A stretch of DNA of 64,000 bases from JADKBO01 sp965230345 (GTDB lineage Bacteria; Bacteroidota; Bacteroidia; Chitinophagales; Saprospiraceae). The translations under genes were made by a program, and so were the position numbers. Positions 39,686 to 48,860 of the stretch are shown here, piece by piece. The DNA is taken from NCBI GenBank assembly GCA_965230345.1, contig CBDDKR010000002.1:682001-746000 (forward strand), written 5' to 3'. The notes below the pieces were generated by a model. It was not told where the DNA came from. It ran no database searches and worked only from the letters and a program-made list of their open reading frames with translations. Each line of letters starts with the position of its first letter. The first letter of the stretch is position 1.

Positions 39686-39693
39686 TACCTTTG
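39686..39693 (+). promoter_or_regulatory. -7 box TACCTTTG for the OmpA-type gene
   Basis: TACCTTTG matches TAnnTTTG and ends 26 bp before the chosen ATG at 39720. Confidence 0.5.
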
Positions 39694-39719
39694 CCTATTC
39701 TGATTTAAAATCATCCTTG

Positions 39720-41402
39720 ATGAAAAAGTATTGGATCTTTTGTATCTCGTTTATTTCACTTTCACACATACTAGCTCAACATAGTATAGAAAGGTTACCA
39801 TATCCTATAAATACAAAGGCACATGACGAAATTTGTCCAGTATTCGATTTTCATGAAGAGAAACTCTTTTATACAAAAGTTGGAGACCCACAGTTTAATA
39901 AAACACTAATCTACAATGGTCACGACTTGTCAGATAGCAACGAAGGACAGCGATACCTTGAAGAGCTATCCAATATTTATAGATTATTATCTGGTTCGTT
40001 TCATGAAGATCCAGTATCGTCTACATTTAATCAAGACATTTGGTATGCAAAAAAAATCAATGAGAGTTATAAAGTCTTTCATCCTGGATATCCATTGAAT
40101 GATGCTCTTCCAAACAGTATTTGCTCTGTTTATGGAGAAAACGATAACTACGTTTTAATCAATCAATTCTTTGAAAAGGGAGGTATGAAAGAAGGCTTTT
40201 CTACCATTGAATTTAGTGAAGCTTATAACTCTTCCTTCCCTTCCCCATTTACAATTAGGGCTTTTGATAGAATTTCATCCGAAATTAATCTAACCATGAC
40301 ATTAGATAAACAAATCATAATCATGGCTATGAAGTCAGAAGGTAGGAATGATAAAGACCTTTTTGTTTGCCATAAAATCAATGATACACTCTACGGTAGC
40401 CCTGTTCCACTTCAAGGAGTCAACACACCATATGATGAAACCACTCCCTATATTACACGGGATAAAACCAAGATATATTTTTCGTCTAACAGACCTGGTG
40501 GCAATGGGGGGTTAGACATATACAGTACAAATAGATTGGATTATACCTATAAAAACTGGGATACACCGACTACCTTTAATCGACTACTAAACACCAACAA
40601 AAACGAATCACACCCTTATATTACCAAAGACGAAAAAACGATCTATTACACCTCTGATCAAGAAGGAAGTAGCGATATATTCAAAGCTTCTCTAATCCGC
40701 GATACATTAACCTCTCCGATCATCGTTCACATCAATGTAATTAAAGCTGAAAACGGGAAAAATTTTCCAGCGGAAATATCCTGGAGAAATACCCTCGAAA
40801 ATAAAGATTGGCCCAACTTCTGGAGATCCAACAATGGAACTCATAGCATAACAATCGAACAAAATGAACCCTTAGACATTAAGGCAGAAAATCGATCATT
40901 CAAGAGTCCAGCCATCATGATCGATCCCCAAGAACTAATCAAAAAAGGCATAAACGAATATTATGTAGAACTCATTTTAACAAAGGATGGCATACTTGAG
41001 CAGAAAAAAGAAGCCGAAGAAAAGGTAGTTCGCCCCGAATTAGATTTAGAGCTCAAAGTAGGCAAAAAGATAGTTCTGAAGAATATCTATTTTAAAAGAG
41101 CAAAAGCTGAAGTAGTATCCGAATCATTTCCGACTTTGAAAAGTTTGGCGAGTATTATCAAGTCCAAACCCACATTAATCATCCAAGTTGAAGGACACAC
41201 TGACAATGTTGGAGACAAAGAAGCCCTTTATAATTTATCGCTTGCAAGAGCTGCTGCAATACAAACATTTCTAAAAAGTGAAGGTGTTGCTGAATATCAA
41301 GTTCAGATCAAAGGCTTTGGAGGAGAAAAACCTTTAACGGACAACAGTACTGAAGCACATAGGAGAAAAAACAGAAGGGTTGAAATTAGAGTAATTCAGT
41401 AA
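39720..41402 (+). CDS. OmpA-family protein with PD40-like repeats
   Basis: A 560-residue exported protein. I use the ATG at 39720 rather than the in-frame TTG at 39717. The signal peptide ends SHILA|QHS. Residues ~200-330 contain PD40/TolB-propeller-like repeats (KIYFSSNRPGGNGGLDIYSTN-type, then TIYYTSDQEGSSDIF). The C-terminal OmpA domain (~450-560) shows VEGHTDNVGD, NLSLARA and RRKNRRVEIRV, the peptidoglycan-binding signature. Such proteins anchor outer-membrane or T9SS-associated machinery to the cell wall in Bacteroidota (compare PorE-like proteins), but a specific complex cannot be assigned. A MITE-like copy separates it from the operon that follows. Confidence 0.9.
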   Translation: MKKYWIFCISFISLSHILAQHSIERLPYPINTKAHDEICPVFDFHEEKLFYTKVGDPQFNKTLIYNGHDLSDSNEGQRYLEELSNIYRLLSGSFHEDPVSSTFNQDIWYAKKINESYKVFHPGYPLNDALPNSICSVYGENDNYVLINQFFEKGGMKEGFSTIEFSEAYNSSFPSPFTIRAFDRISSEINLTMTLDKQIIIMAMKSEGRNDKDLFVCHKINDTLYGSPVPLQGVNTPYDETTPYITRDKTKIYFSSNRPGGNGGLDIYSTNRLDYTYKNWDTPTTFNRLLNTNKNESHPYITKDEKTIYYTSDQEGSSDIFKASLIRDTLTSPIIVHINVIKAENGKNFPAEISWRNTLENKDWPNFWRSNNGTHSITIEQNEPLDIKAENRSFKSPAIMIDPQELIKKGINEYYVELILTKDGILEQKKEAEEKVVRPELDLELKVGKKIVLKNIYFKRAKAEVVSESFPTLKSLASIIKSKPTLIIQVEGHTDNVGDKEALYNLSLARAAAIQTFLKSEGVAEYQVQIKGFGGEKPLTDNSTEAHRRKNRRVEIRVIQ

Positions 41403-41436
41403 TTATCCAATCGTACGATTTGAGGTTTTATCTTAA

Positions 41437-41599
41437 GAAGTGATTTAAAACCATGTTCAATAGCGGATCTATCTGCCTGAATGTCTGACAAATACAAATA
41501 TTCTTTTGCATAGCCAAAGCTATGAAAATTGATTTTTGGGCAGAGCTTGAATTTCAATGAGTTGATTCTAGCATTAGGATTTAGTTTTTAAATCAATTC
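41437..41599 (+). mobile_element. MITE-like element, copy 3 (163 bp)
   Basis: Left end gaagtgatttaaaa, right end tttttaaatcaattc (one mismatch in the arm). It has a perfect internal hairpin catagc-caaa-gctatg and the same conserved right half as the other copies. Both flanks carry TAA, consistent with a 3-bp target duplication. It is non-coding and lies between the OmpA-type gene and the CsgG-like operon. Confidence 0.78.
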
Positions 41600-41641
41600 T
41601 AAGTTTAAGGCCCTTCAGAGATTCTATTTCCTCAAAAATTC

Positions 41642-41649
41642 TAATTTTG
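41642..41649 (+). promoter_or_regulatory. -7 box TAATTTTG for the CsgG-like operon
   Basis: TAATTTTG matches TAnnTTTG and ends 30 bp before the ATG at 41680. It lies just right of the MITE-like copy. Confidence 0.55.
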
Positions 41650-41679
41650 TCTTTCGAATAACCAAATTACTTTAATTGA

Positions 41680-42447
41680 ATGATAAGAATAGTCTTTCTA
41701 TTGGTTGTTGTTTTTGGAATTTGCCAAAACAACATAGCCCAGAAACGTATTGCAGTATTTGCCACTAATAACCCATCAAACAGTTCTTCTGCAAAACAAA
41801 TTCCCGAGAAAATCATAAGCTACTTTTCCAATGACCCAGATTTCAAAGTAGTAGACCGTAAAAATGAGCATCTTATTAATCAAGAACTCGAACTTCAAAG
41901 GGATGAAAAATTTATGGATGGATATGTTGTAGAACAAGAACAAGCTGAAGGAGCAGACTATTTGTGTTATAGTTCTTATGACAATAATTCTAAAAGCGTT
42001 TCTATTCAAATTATAGAGGTCGCTAATAATGAAGTTTTGTGTAGTAGTGAAAGAGAAGTAAAGTCTACAAGTTTTTGGGGATCAAAAGATTACGAGCAAG
42101 AAATCGTCATCATGTTACAAGAGATTGCACTGGCTTGCTTTAACAAAGGATTTCCTGTAGTAAGAATTACAAAATCCTCCAAAAATAAAGCAAAACAGCT
42201 ATTAGTCCTAGCTGGTTCTGGTCAGAAAGTAAAAAAAGGTTACTTGATGGAAGTAACTCAAGAAATCGAAGAAGAAGTCATGGGTAAAAAAATAAGAAGA
42301 AATATACCCATTGGACGAGGATTCATTTCTTATGTAGAAGATGAAAACTTTTGTCGTTTAGACCTTCGCCAAGGCAAAAAAGAAATCTATTCTGCTTTAG
42401 AAGATGGTATTGAATTAAAATGTAAATTGATAAGTGGAAAAAAATGA
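41680..42447 (+). CDS. Secreted CsgG/TolB-N-like protein, first gene of a five-gene operon
   Basis: A 255-residue protein with a signal peptide (NIA|QKR). Residues ~21-130 resemble the CsgG/TolB N-terminal fold: 'RIAVFATNN', then 'FKVVDRKNEHLINQELELQ', 'AEGADYLCYSSY' and 'VSIQIIEVANNEVLCS'. These match the pattern of curli CsgG and LpoB-like proteins, in which a regulator-like domain binds a partner in the envelope. The C-terminal ~100 residues form a small beta domain ('GQKVKKGYLMEVTQ', 'IPIGRGFISYV') like the FlgT C-terminal part. It has no lipobox, unlike CsgG itself, so it is probably periplasmic or a soluble secreted version. Overlaps the next gene by 4 bp. Confidence 0.75.
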   Translation: MIRIVFLLVVVFGICQNNIAQKRIAVFATNNPSNSSSAKQIPEKIISYFSNDPDFKVVDRKNEHLINQELELQRDEKFMDGYVVEQEQAEGADYLCYSSYDNNSKSVSIQIIEVANNEVLCSSEREVKSTSFWGSKDYEQEIVIMLQEIALACFNKGFPVVRITKSSKNKAKQLLVLAGSGQKVKKGYLMEVTQEIEEEVMGKKIRRNIPIGRGFISYVEDENFCRLDLRQGKKEIYSALEDGIELKCKLISGKK

Positions 42448-44075
42448 AAAATAAGCTAATAATTCTATTAACAATATTAGGACTAGGAAAAGGATTCTCA
42501 CAAGAGATTAGTAGTGCTCTTTTACTGAAGGTTGGAGAAAGTACCGATTCCCAAAAGGCGTACACTCGGGTCTTGGATAACTTAGGTACGATGAATAATA
42601 TTTACATTCCTTATCTTCTTGAAAACGAAGACATCGAATATGTTGATCATGCCAAAGTAGCTGAACTTCCTTCTAAAAGAGCTATAGTTACGAGGCAACA
42701 AATTTATCGGTCAGATATCAATAAATTAAAGATTAAAACGACAAAAGATACATCTGGCTATATTACTAGTGCTACCGCATCTTTATTATATGATATAGAA
42801 TATCATTCGACAATTGTTGATATACCAACTGGTCAGGTTGTTAAAATTCTAAAGTCTTCTTTAAAAGAAAAAGTAAGCACTTCAGATGGTTTTACTTATT
42901 CAATAAAGTTAGATGTTGGTAAAATATTTGGATCTAAGAAAAAACTTGCTTCAGCACAAAACAATTGGTCTCATTATCAAAAGAAAGTAGGAAGGATTTA
43001 TGGCTCTAAGATTAATGATGCTTTGAATAAAAACCGAGCAATTCTTTTGAACAAAATTAGATCCTTTTTATGGGACTTAAGAGACGAAATTGACGACGCA
43101 GTCTACCTTGTCGAAAAACAACCCAAAGAAAAAGGATATACAAAAAAATTGGTAGTCTCTAGACAGGATACTAATAAAATAACATTGGTTAAAAATGAAC
43201 TTGTTCAAGTATATACACCAGTTAAGATTGGAAATAGAAAAACATTAGAATACGTTACTTATTTAACCGTTAAAGAAGTTAAAGACAATAAAGCCATTTG
43301 TGGTAAAAACTTTATTCAAAGCAAAAAAAAGTTCTCCAAAAGATTAGACATATCAGATCAACTTTATGGTGTTAATAGTTATTTAGATGCACATCAGATT
43401 ATCAGTAACAATGAACTTAAAAAAGTAAATGTCTATATTGAAGATCCAGAAAATCAAATGAGCAGTTTTGATTATGAAAGTTTAGTAAGACAACCTTCAA
43501 TTAGAGTATTCGATCGAAATCTTGAATCGATACTAGACAAACTTCGGCTGTTGTATAAAGATGAAAGATTTATCGACCTATCTGTTGATCAGTACCAAGA
43601 CAAACAACTAGGTGTTGACTACATTATTACTTTAGGTCAAAAAAACCTCAATGTTACTAATGTTGCTACCGGAGAATTAGTTAGTTCGGGAAAATCTAAC
43701 TCTATGTTTAGTATGTTAGGAGGAGGAATTTCAGCTGCTCAAGCTGTAAAAATAGCCTTGCTGCAATTAACAGAACAAAAGATAGAGTTTCTTGAAGTAA
43801 AAGATCAAAAGAAAGGCAAGGTAAAACGCATTAAAATGTATCATCCATTTGGTTTTGATGCTGGAACTAAAATGAAGCTATCCATTCTTAAAGATGAATC
43901 TGTTGGAGGTAAAACCATACAAAGGAAAGAAGAGCTTGATGATGCTTATGTGACTTTTGAAAAGGAATTCCCCAATGTTGGAATCATGAAAATTGGAAGA
44001 AAATACCGAAAAAAACTTTATCAAGCCATTCAAGATGGAGAAGAACTCTATTTTGATTACGCCAATAAAAAATAA
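42444..44075 (+). CDS. Secreted protein related to the CsgG-like neighbour (543 aa)
   Basis: A 543-residue protein with a signal peptide (KGFS|QEI). The N-terminal ~150 residues and the segment ~350-455 ('IRVFDRNLESILDKLRLLY', 'QLGVDYIITLGQKNLNV', 'ATGELVSSGKS') look like two CsgG/TolB-type alpha-beta folds. The last ~90 residues ('FGFDAGTKMKLSIL', 'FPNVGIMKIGRKYRKKLYQAIQDGEELYF') resemble the end of the upstream protein, so the two genes are probably distant duplicates. It is not recognised as a named family. The ATGA overlap with the upstream stop shows coupling; the next gene starts 12 bp downstream. Confidence 0.75.
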   Translation: MKNKLIILLTILGLGKGFSQEISSALLLKVGESTDSQKAYTRVLDNLGTMNNIYIPYLLENEDIEYVDHAKVAELPSKRAIVTRQQIYRSDINKLKIKTTKDTSGYITSATASLLYDIEYHSTIVDIPTGQVVKILKSSLKEKVSTSDGFTYSIKLDVGKIFGSKKKLASAQNNWSHYQKKVGRIYGSKINDALNKNRAILLNKIRSFLWDLRDEIDDAVYLVEKQPKEKGYTKKLVVSRQDTNKITLVKNELVQVYTPVKIGNRKTLEYVTYLTVKEVKDNKAICGKNFIQSKKKFSKRLDISDQLYGVNSYLDAHQIISNNELKKVNVYIEDPENQMSSFDYESLVRQPSIRVFDRNLESILDKLRLLYKDERFIDLSVDQYQDKQLGVDYIITLGQKNLNVTNVATGELVSSGKSNSMFSMLGGGISAAQAVKIALLQLTEQKIEFLEVKDQKKGKVKRIKMYHPFGFDAGTKMKLSILKDESVGGKTIQRKEELDDAYVTFEKEFPNVGIMKIGRKYRKKLYQAIQDGEELYFDYANKK

Positions 44076-44087
44076 CCCTTTATTATT

Positions 44088-44552
44088 ATGAAATATATAT
44101 TCATCTTATTTGCAAGTGTTCTATTTATCAATTGCTCACCAAAAACGACTACAAATAACATACCTTATCAAAGGAATGGTATGGTCAATTGCATCGAATA
44201 CGATAAAATGACCATAACCGTTATTAGTGAAGGTCAAGCTGAATCCAAATCAAAAGCCATTACACACGCGGAGGTGAATGCAATTGAAAACATACTGTTT
44301 AAAGGTATACCTAAAAGTAATCAAGAAAGACCATTGGTTTCAAATGAAGAAAAGGCGGTCCGAATGAATTCGAATTTTTTCAAAGAATTCATAGATTATC
44401 AAGGATACACGAAGTACATGACAGAGTCTCTTGTTCATGAAACCTTTCAACAAAATGGTGTTCATATGGTTAGACAAAAAATCACATTTGACTTAATGAA
44501 TATGAGAAATCACTTAGAACAGAAAAAAATAATCAAATCTTTTGGGTTATAA
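44088..44552 (+). CDS. LPP20-like lipoprotein
   Basis: A 154-residue lipoprotein with lipobox FINC followed by SPKTTTNN. The body has an Ala-rich helix typical of LPP20/FlgT-N-type domains (SEGQAESKSKAITHAEVNAI) that follows a short beta segment (ITVISEGQ). Such proteins are small outer-membrane lipoproteins of unresolved function, often encoded beside CsgG/LpoB-like genes, which is the case here. Family assignment is tentative because the match is by pattern only. Confidence 0.65.
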   Translation: MKYIFILFASVLFINCSPKTTTNNIPYQRNGMVNCIEYDKMTITVISEGQAESKSKAITHAEVNAIENILFKGIPKSNQERPLVSNEEKAVRMNSNFFKEFIDYQGYTKYMTESLVHETFQQNGVHMVRQKITFDLMNMRNHLEQKKIIKSFGL

Positions 44553-44585
44553 CACATAGAATAATTCCATCAAATTATATAAGAA

Positions 44586-45452
44586 ATGAGATACATCACA
44601 TTTTTAATAGCCATCATCTTTTGCAGTACAACTGCCCTTGCACAAGAACAAAAAACGATTCAACCGACCATTATGGCTATTCCATTCACACCAGAGGGGC
44701 AAAGTCTAAGAAAACATTTTGAGTCCAACGAACTTGTTCGTATTGCCATAACCAAAGTGAAAGAGGCATTTGACAACAGAGGTGTAAATACCGTTGATTT
44801 TAGAGCAAAATTAAAGCAATTAAATAATAATGCTGCTTTAACAGAAGATCAACAATCCAACATTAAAAATGATGTTATATCCTTATCAGGAGCGGATATC
44901 TATGTGGAAGTTGAAGCCAATCCAAATTATGCTTCTTCTGGAAGTAGCGTCACAGTTATTATGACTGCATACGATGCCTTTTCTGGAGAATCATTAGCCA
45001 ATAAGGTAGCCAATTCGCCAAAGTTCAAAACAAACAATTACGAAAAATTGACAGAAAAGGCTGTAGAAAAAGAAATCGATAATCTCTTGAATACCATGCA
45101 ATCAAAATTCGAGGACATTGTAGAGAATGGAAAAACCCTTACCATGACCATTGGCTTAGCCGAAGATGTTGATTACGATTTTGATACTGAAATTGACGAT
45201 TCCGGGGATTTATTTTCAGATATTATCGAAAATTGGATCGAAGAAAATGCGTTTAAAAATTATTACCATATGCAAGGATCATCAGATACAAAGATGGTTT
45301 TTGATGTAATAAAAGTTCCTTTAAAGGATGACAAAGGAAGAAACTTTAAGGTGTCTAAATTTGCTGCAAGATTTAAAAAATTTCTAAAAAATAAAGGGAT
45401 TGCCTCAGGTAGAACAGTAGTCGGCAACTCAATCGTATTCACCCTGAAATAA
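44586..45452 (+). CDS. DUF6175-like secreted protein
   Basis: A 288-residue protein with a signal peptide (ALA|QEQ). It begins 'KTIQPTIMAIPFTPEGQ' and continues with a helix ('IRKV..EAFDNRGVNTVDFRAKL'-like), 'GADIYVEVEANPNY' and 'VTVIMTAYDAFSGESLANKV', a pattern I associate with the DUF6175 family of Bacteroidota. The second half (~180-288) is a beta-alpha domain ending 'GIASGRTVVGNSIVFTLK'. Function unknown; the fold again resembles CsgG/TolB-N. It lies 33 bp after the LPP20-like gene. Confidence 0.7.
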   Translation: MRYITFLIAIIFCSTTALAQEQKTIQPTIMAIPFTPEGQSLRKHFESNELVRIAITKVKEAFDNRGVNTVDFRAKLKQLNNNAALTEDQQSNIKNDVISLSGADIYVEVEANPNYASSGSSVTVIMTAYDAFSGESLANKVANSPKFKTNNYEKLTEKAVEKEIDNLLNTMQSKFEDIVENGKTLTMTIGLAEDVDYDFDTEIDDSGDLFSDIIENWIEENAFKNYYHMQGSSDTKMVFDVIKVPLKDDKGRNFKVSKFAARFKKFLKNKGIASGRTVVGNSIVFTLK

Positions 45453-45459
45453 ACTTCGT

Positions 45460-46326
45460 ATGAAATCATTTTGGCTAATTATTAGTCTATTCCTATGTAT
45501 TCAAAGTAATGGACAACTTAATTTAAACAATTATTCCATCAAATTAAAAAGCTTTCATTCTAAAGATAATTATAGAGCCACTCGAAACCTCAATAATTAT
45601 CTTAATGAGCAATTTCAAGAAAACTATAACATCGTATATCATTCCAATATTACGATTTCCTCAAAAGCAAAATTGGACAATCTTCGGCTCATTGAAGGAA
45701 TGGATGTTAAACATGTAGGTAAGCCGAAATTAGAATTTAGAATTCAAGAGAAAAACACTAAGAAAGACACAACTTTAACATATGAATACCAGATCGAAGG
45801 AAATAATAGATCTGTCGTAGTAGAAAAATTGGTGGAATCATTTATTGAAGACAGTGATGCAATTAAAGAGGTTATTGCCATTTCCAATGCTTTCATTACC
45901 CAATGTTACATTGATCATTGCTCTTCCATTGAAGCACATATTAAATCTTTATTAGAGAACAATCAAAGTAAACAATCATTAAAACAATTGGTCAATTTTA
46001 AGGCGAGTAAATGTTCTCCTAATAGTGATAAACTTTATGAAGAGGTCTTGAATAAAATTGCACAAAAATCATGTGATCAGAAGCTCCAAGAAGCAAAAAT
46101 CATGATAAATAGCGGTGTAATGTTTCAAATGAAAAGAGCTATTCCAATCCTTACTTCTATACCTCCTAACGCACCTTGTGCCAATGATGCCATAGAACTC
46201 TCTAAGGAAATCGGTAAACAACTTGAAACTACCAGCAAGCACTACGTTGAATTGCAAAATTATCAACAAAACAAATTAAGTAAATGGGAGAAAAATTATC
46301 TCTATAAGATCCTTTCTGAAAACTAA
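45460..46326 (+). CDS. Secreted protein of unknown family, last gene of the operon
   Basis: A 288-residue protein with a signal peptide (QSNG|QLN). The N-terminal half (~25-130) looks alpha-beta with polar loops. The second half (~140-285) is Lys/Gln/Leu-rich and mostly helical, with repeated short helices ('SLLENNQSKQSLKQLVNF', 'EVLNKIAQKSC', 'LSKEIGKQLETTSKHY') and two Cys in CYIDHC. It is 7 bp after the DUF6175-like gene and belongs to the same transcript. I do not recognise the family. Confidence 0.7.
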   Translation: MKSFWLIISLFLCIQSNGQLNLNNYSIKLKSFHSKDNYRATRNLNNYLNEQFQENYNIVYHSNITISSKAKLDNLRLIEGMDVKHVGKPKLEFRIQEKNTKKDTTLTYEYQIEGNNRSVVVEKLVESFIEDSDAIKEVIAISNAFITQCYIDHCSSIEAHIKSLLENNQSKQSLKQLVNFKASKCSPNSDKLYEEVLNKIAQKSCDQKLQEAKIMINSGVMFQMKRAIPILTSIPPNAPCANDAIELSKEIGKQLETTSKHYVELQNYQQNKLSKWEKNYLYKILSEN

Positions 46327-46396
46327 TATCGGTATAGAAGTATAAAGCTTCAATGTTAAAACAATCGATGGACAGAAGTAATATAAATGTAGAACA

Positions 46397-47620
46397 CTAC
46401 TTTTGCATCTCCCTAAGTCTTAATAATCCTTCCGTTGTTGAGATCTTTTCATTTTTAAAATAAAGTTTTATAGCCTCTTCTACCGGAATATTGGGAAAAT
46501 AATTATCCCTCATATAGTGCGCATATTTCATCAATTGAAAGGCGTTAAAATGTCGAAATATGCGTTGATAAAATTGATCATATGAAGCGGTATTCTTCTT
46601 CGATTCTTCGATTTTACCCAACATTCCTATGCTTTCAAAATATTCTACTACACCGGCATGAAGATTTACGAAGCCATCAAAACTTGACGATTGATAAATC
46701 TCTGGCACCAAATCTACGAATGGACTCAATTCTTGAAATGAACGAGGGTCATACGTTTCAAATATGGGTTCTTGATCTGTAGACAACATGTCTTGTACTG
46801 CCTTACCCGTACCAAATGGGACTCTGTGCGATAGTCTAGGTGAAGGAATAACCATTGTCTCACTCCATGGAATAACCTTTCCGTTTTCGATAAACTTCTG
46901 CAAAAAATAAAAATCCTCTCCTGCTTGACGACGGTTCATACCTCCAAACTTGCAATAGGATGATGACCTTACCGCCATACTACTTCCTACAGTATGAATT
47001 GCAAATGAAAGATCAATATCTATCTGAACCTGTAAAAAGTATCTAAGGTGTGCTTCATATTGTGTAATTGCCTTGATAACCTCATCCGAATATCGATCAC
47101 TATCCAAAGGATGTTCGAAATGAATACTAATGCCATCAATGGATTTATCTTTAAATGCTTTGATTACCGATATACAGTAATTGGGCAAACACGAACTATC
47201 AGCATCATAACAAGCGATTACACCATCCATGTCTCTTTCTGTATACAACATCGCCGCAACGTCCATTCCCATCTTTCTAGCCAATCCTACACCAGCCTTT
47301 TTATCTGTCAGATCAAAGGCTTTTATGATTCCCAATTGAACTTGCTCCGTCTGTAATTCAGAACGATATTTGATTAAGTCTTCACATGCTCTTAAATTTC
47401 TTGATTTAGCTTGATCACTTGCATCTATTCGATGGTTGATAACAACGATTACAACTATGTTTTGCTCATTAAGCTCACAATTGGAAATCGACTTTACAGA
47501 ATCAACTACTTCATTCTCATCAAAACATGGTATTACAACGATAAGATCGATTTTGTCAAAAGTGATGTCGATATCCAGAGGCATCAACTCCACATTAGAT
47601 AGATATTTAGGAATTTTCAT
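46397..47620 (-). CDS. Family 2 glycosyltransferase
   Basis: A 407-residue cytosolic or membrane-associated protein. The GT2 fold starts with DLIVVIPCFDENEVVDSV, the DxD-type metal/nucleotide site is in ACYDADSSC near residue 135 and the acceptor region holds RRQAGEDFYFLQKF (the usual E-D of the GT-A fold). No membrane segment is obvious. It would transfer a sugar from a nucleotide sugar to an unknown acceptor. The spacing to its neighbours (70 bp to the operon at 46326, 107 bp to the ABC permease) gives no pathway. Convergent with the CsgG-like operon. Confidence 0.9.
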   Translation of the reverse strand: MKIPKYLSNVELMPLDIDITFDKIDLIVVIPCFDENEVVDSVKSISNCELNEQNIVVIVVINHRIDASDQAKSRNLRACEDLIKYRSELQTEQVQLGIIKAFDLTDKKAGVGLARKMGMDVAAMLYTERDMDGVIACYDADSSCLPNYCISVIKAFKDKSIDGISIHFEHPLDSDRYSDEVIKAITQYEAHLRYFLQVQIDIDLSFAIHTVGSSMAVRSSSYCKFGGMNRRQAGEDFYFLQKFIENGKVIPWSETMVIPSPRLSHRVPFGTGKAVQDMLSTDQEPIFETYDPRSFQELSPFVDLVPEIYQSSSFDGFVNLHAGVVEYFESIGMLGKIEESKKNTASYDQFYQRIFRHFNAFQLMKYAHYMRDNYFPNIPVEEAIKLYFKNEKISTTEGLLRLREMQK

Positions 47621-47651
47621 TAAATAAAATGATAATGGATTTTAATAGTTA

Positions 47652-47668
47652 TTGAAGTGATTTAAAAC
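47652..47668 (+). mobile_element. Solo end of the MITE-like element
   Basis: The word ttgaagtgatttaaaac matches the left end of copy 2, but no right end follows within the spacer. It is a likely remnant or solo terminal repeat. Confidence 0.4.
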
Positions 47669-47726
47669 TTATTACTAATGGATTTGTATACCATTGATCA
47701 TGTCTATAATGCTTTAAATACTATTT

Positions 47727-48860
47727 CTATTTTAAAAGTATCTTTTTATCAACGATTGCATTTAGAGACAATAAAACCACGAAAATGCAAATTCCTGGAA
47801 ATATAGACAACCACCATGCCTGATAATACCTTCTTCCCTCTGACAATAAACTTCCCCAAGAAACCTCTCCTATAGGTAATCCTATCCCAAGAAACGATAA
47901 AGATGATTCAAGCAGTACAATGCCTGTAAATACAAAGCCAGAAAGAACCAATATCGTTGGTAATACATTGGGAAGAATTTGCTTAATCAAGATTCGCAGA
48001 TCTCCTTGTCCTTGGGCCCGAGCACTTTCAACAAATGATTTTTGCTTAATGGACAATGTCTCTGCTCTAACATGACGCGCCATATTTTTCCAATAAAGAA
48101 AAGATAAAACAAAAACTAAATTCAATAAACTAGGACTCTTAAACAAAGGAAGTAAGGCCAATAAAAATATGATGGAAGGAATAGATTTTAATAATTCAAT
48201 CACCTTCAACCCCAAAGAATCCAGTGGAAAATCGAATTTTTGTCCTTTAATTTTTCTCAAAGCCTTGGTTATTCTCCAAAAGGTCATAATTAAGAAAATT
48301 ATCAAAACAACGCCTAACAACTCATTTTCAACCAACGGATATAAAGTGTAGAAGGATATTAAGAATATACCAATTACAATACTTAGATATTGAAAAACAT
48401 TAAATCGCAAACCGTGATCACCATAATAGCCTAAAATCAAACCTATTCCAACACCGATAGCTATGATAATCAATAAACTGATAAGACCAATTTTAAAAGC
48501 CACATAAAATCCTCTACATATCCCAGCTAGTACATCTCTGCCGAGGTTGTCCGTCCCCAACCAATGCCGTCCATTTTGACCTTTGGTCATTGGCCTTTTA
48601 TACCCTACAATACTTGGATCTATAAAATCATACGAATATTTAATCAAAGGGTATAGCGCCCATTCATACTCCATTTTATCTATCTTCGTAGAAGCATTAC
48701 TTATGCCCCAATCGTTCATCCACTCATCCACAGCCGGAAAAATCAAAGCATGATTCGTTTTTGCAATTATGGGCTTTTCATTACAGAGGAGGACATTAAA
48801 TATTCCAATTAATACGCCTAGTAATAAAACACCATATGCCGCCTTCAATCCCCTATTCAT
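47727..48860 (-). CDS. Peptide ABC transporter permease, DppC/OppC type
   Basis: A 377-residue inner-membrane permease. I place the start at 48860 (MNRGLKAAYG) rather than the ATG at 48905, because that reduces the overlap with the upstream permease from 53 to 8 bp and gives a normal first membrane helix. The periplasmic stretch after helix 1 is long (~residues 35-115). The conserved cytosolic coupling loop (EAA-type) reads SARAQGQGDLRILIKQILPN, followed by VLPTILVLSG. It imports oligopeptides together with the next two gene products; no ATPase gene is in this window. Confidence 0.92.
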   Translation of the reverse strand: MNRGLKAAYGVLLLGVLIGIFNVLLCNEKPIIAKTNHALIFPAVDEWMNDWGISNASTKIDKMEYEWALYPLIKYSYDFIDPSIVGYKRPMTKGQNGRHWLGTDNLGRDVLAGICRGFYVAFKIGLISLLIIIAIGVGIGLILGYYGDHGLRFNVFQYLSIVIGIFLISFYTLYPLVENELLGVVLIIFLIMTFWRITKALRKIKGQKFDFPLDSLGLKVIELLKSIPSIIFLLALLPLFKSPSLLNLVFVLSFLYWKNMARHVRAETLSIKQKSFVESARAQGQGDLRILIKQILPNVLPTILVLSGFVFTGIVLLESSLSFLGIGLPIGEVSWGSLLSEGRRYYQAWWLSIFPGICIFVVLLSLNAIVDKKILLK

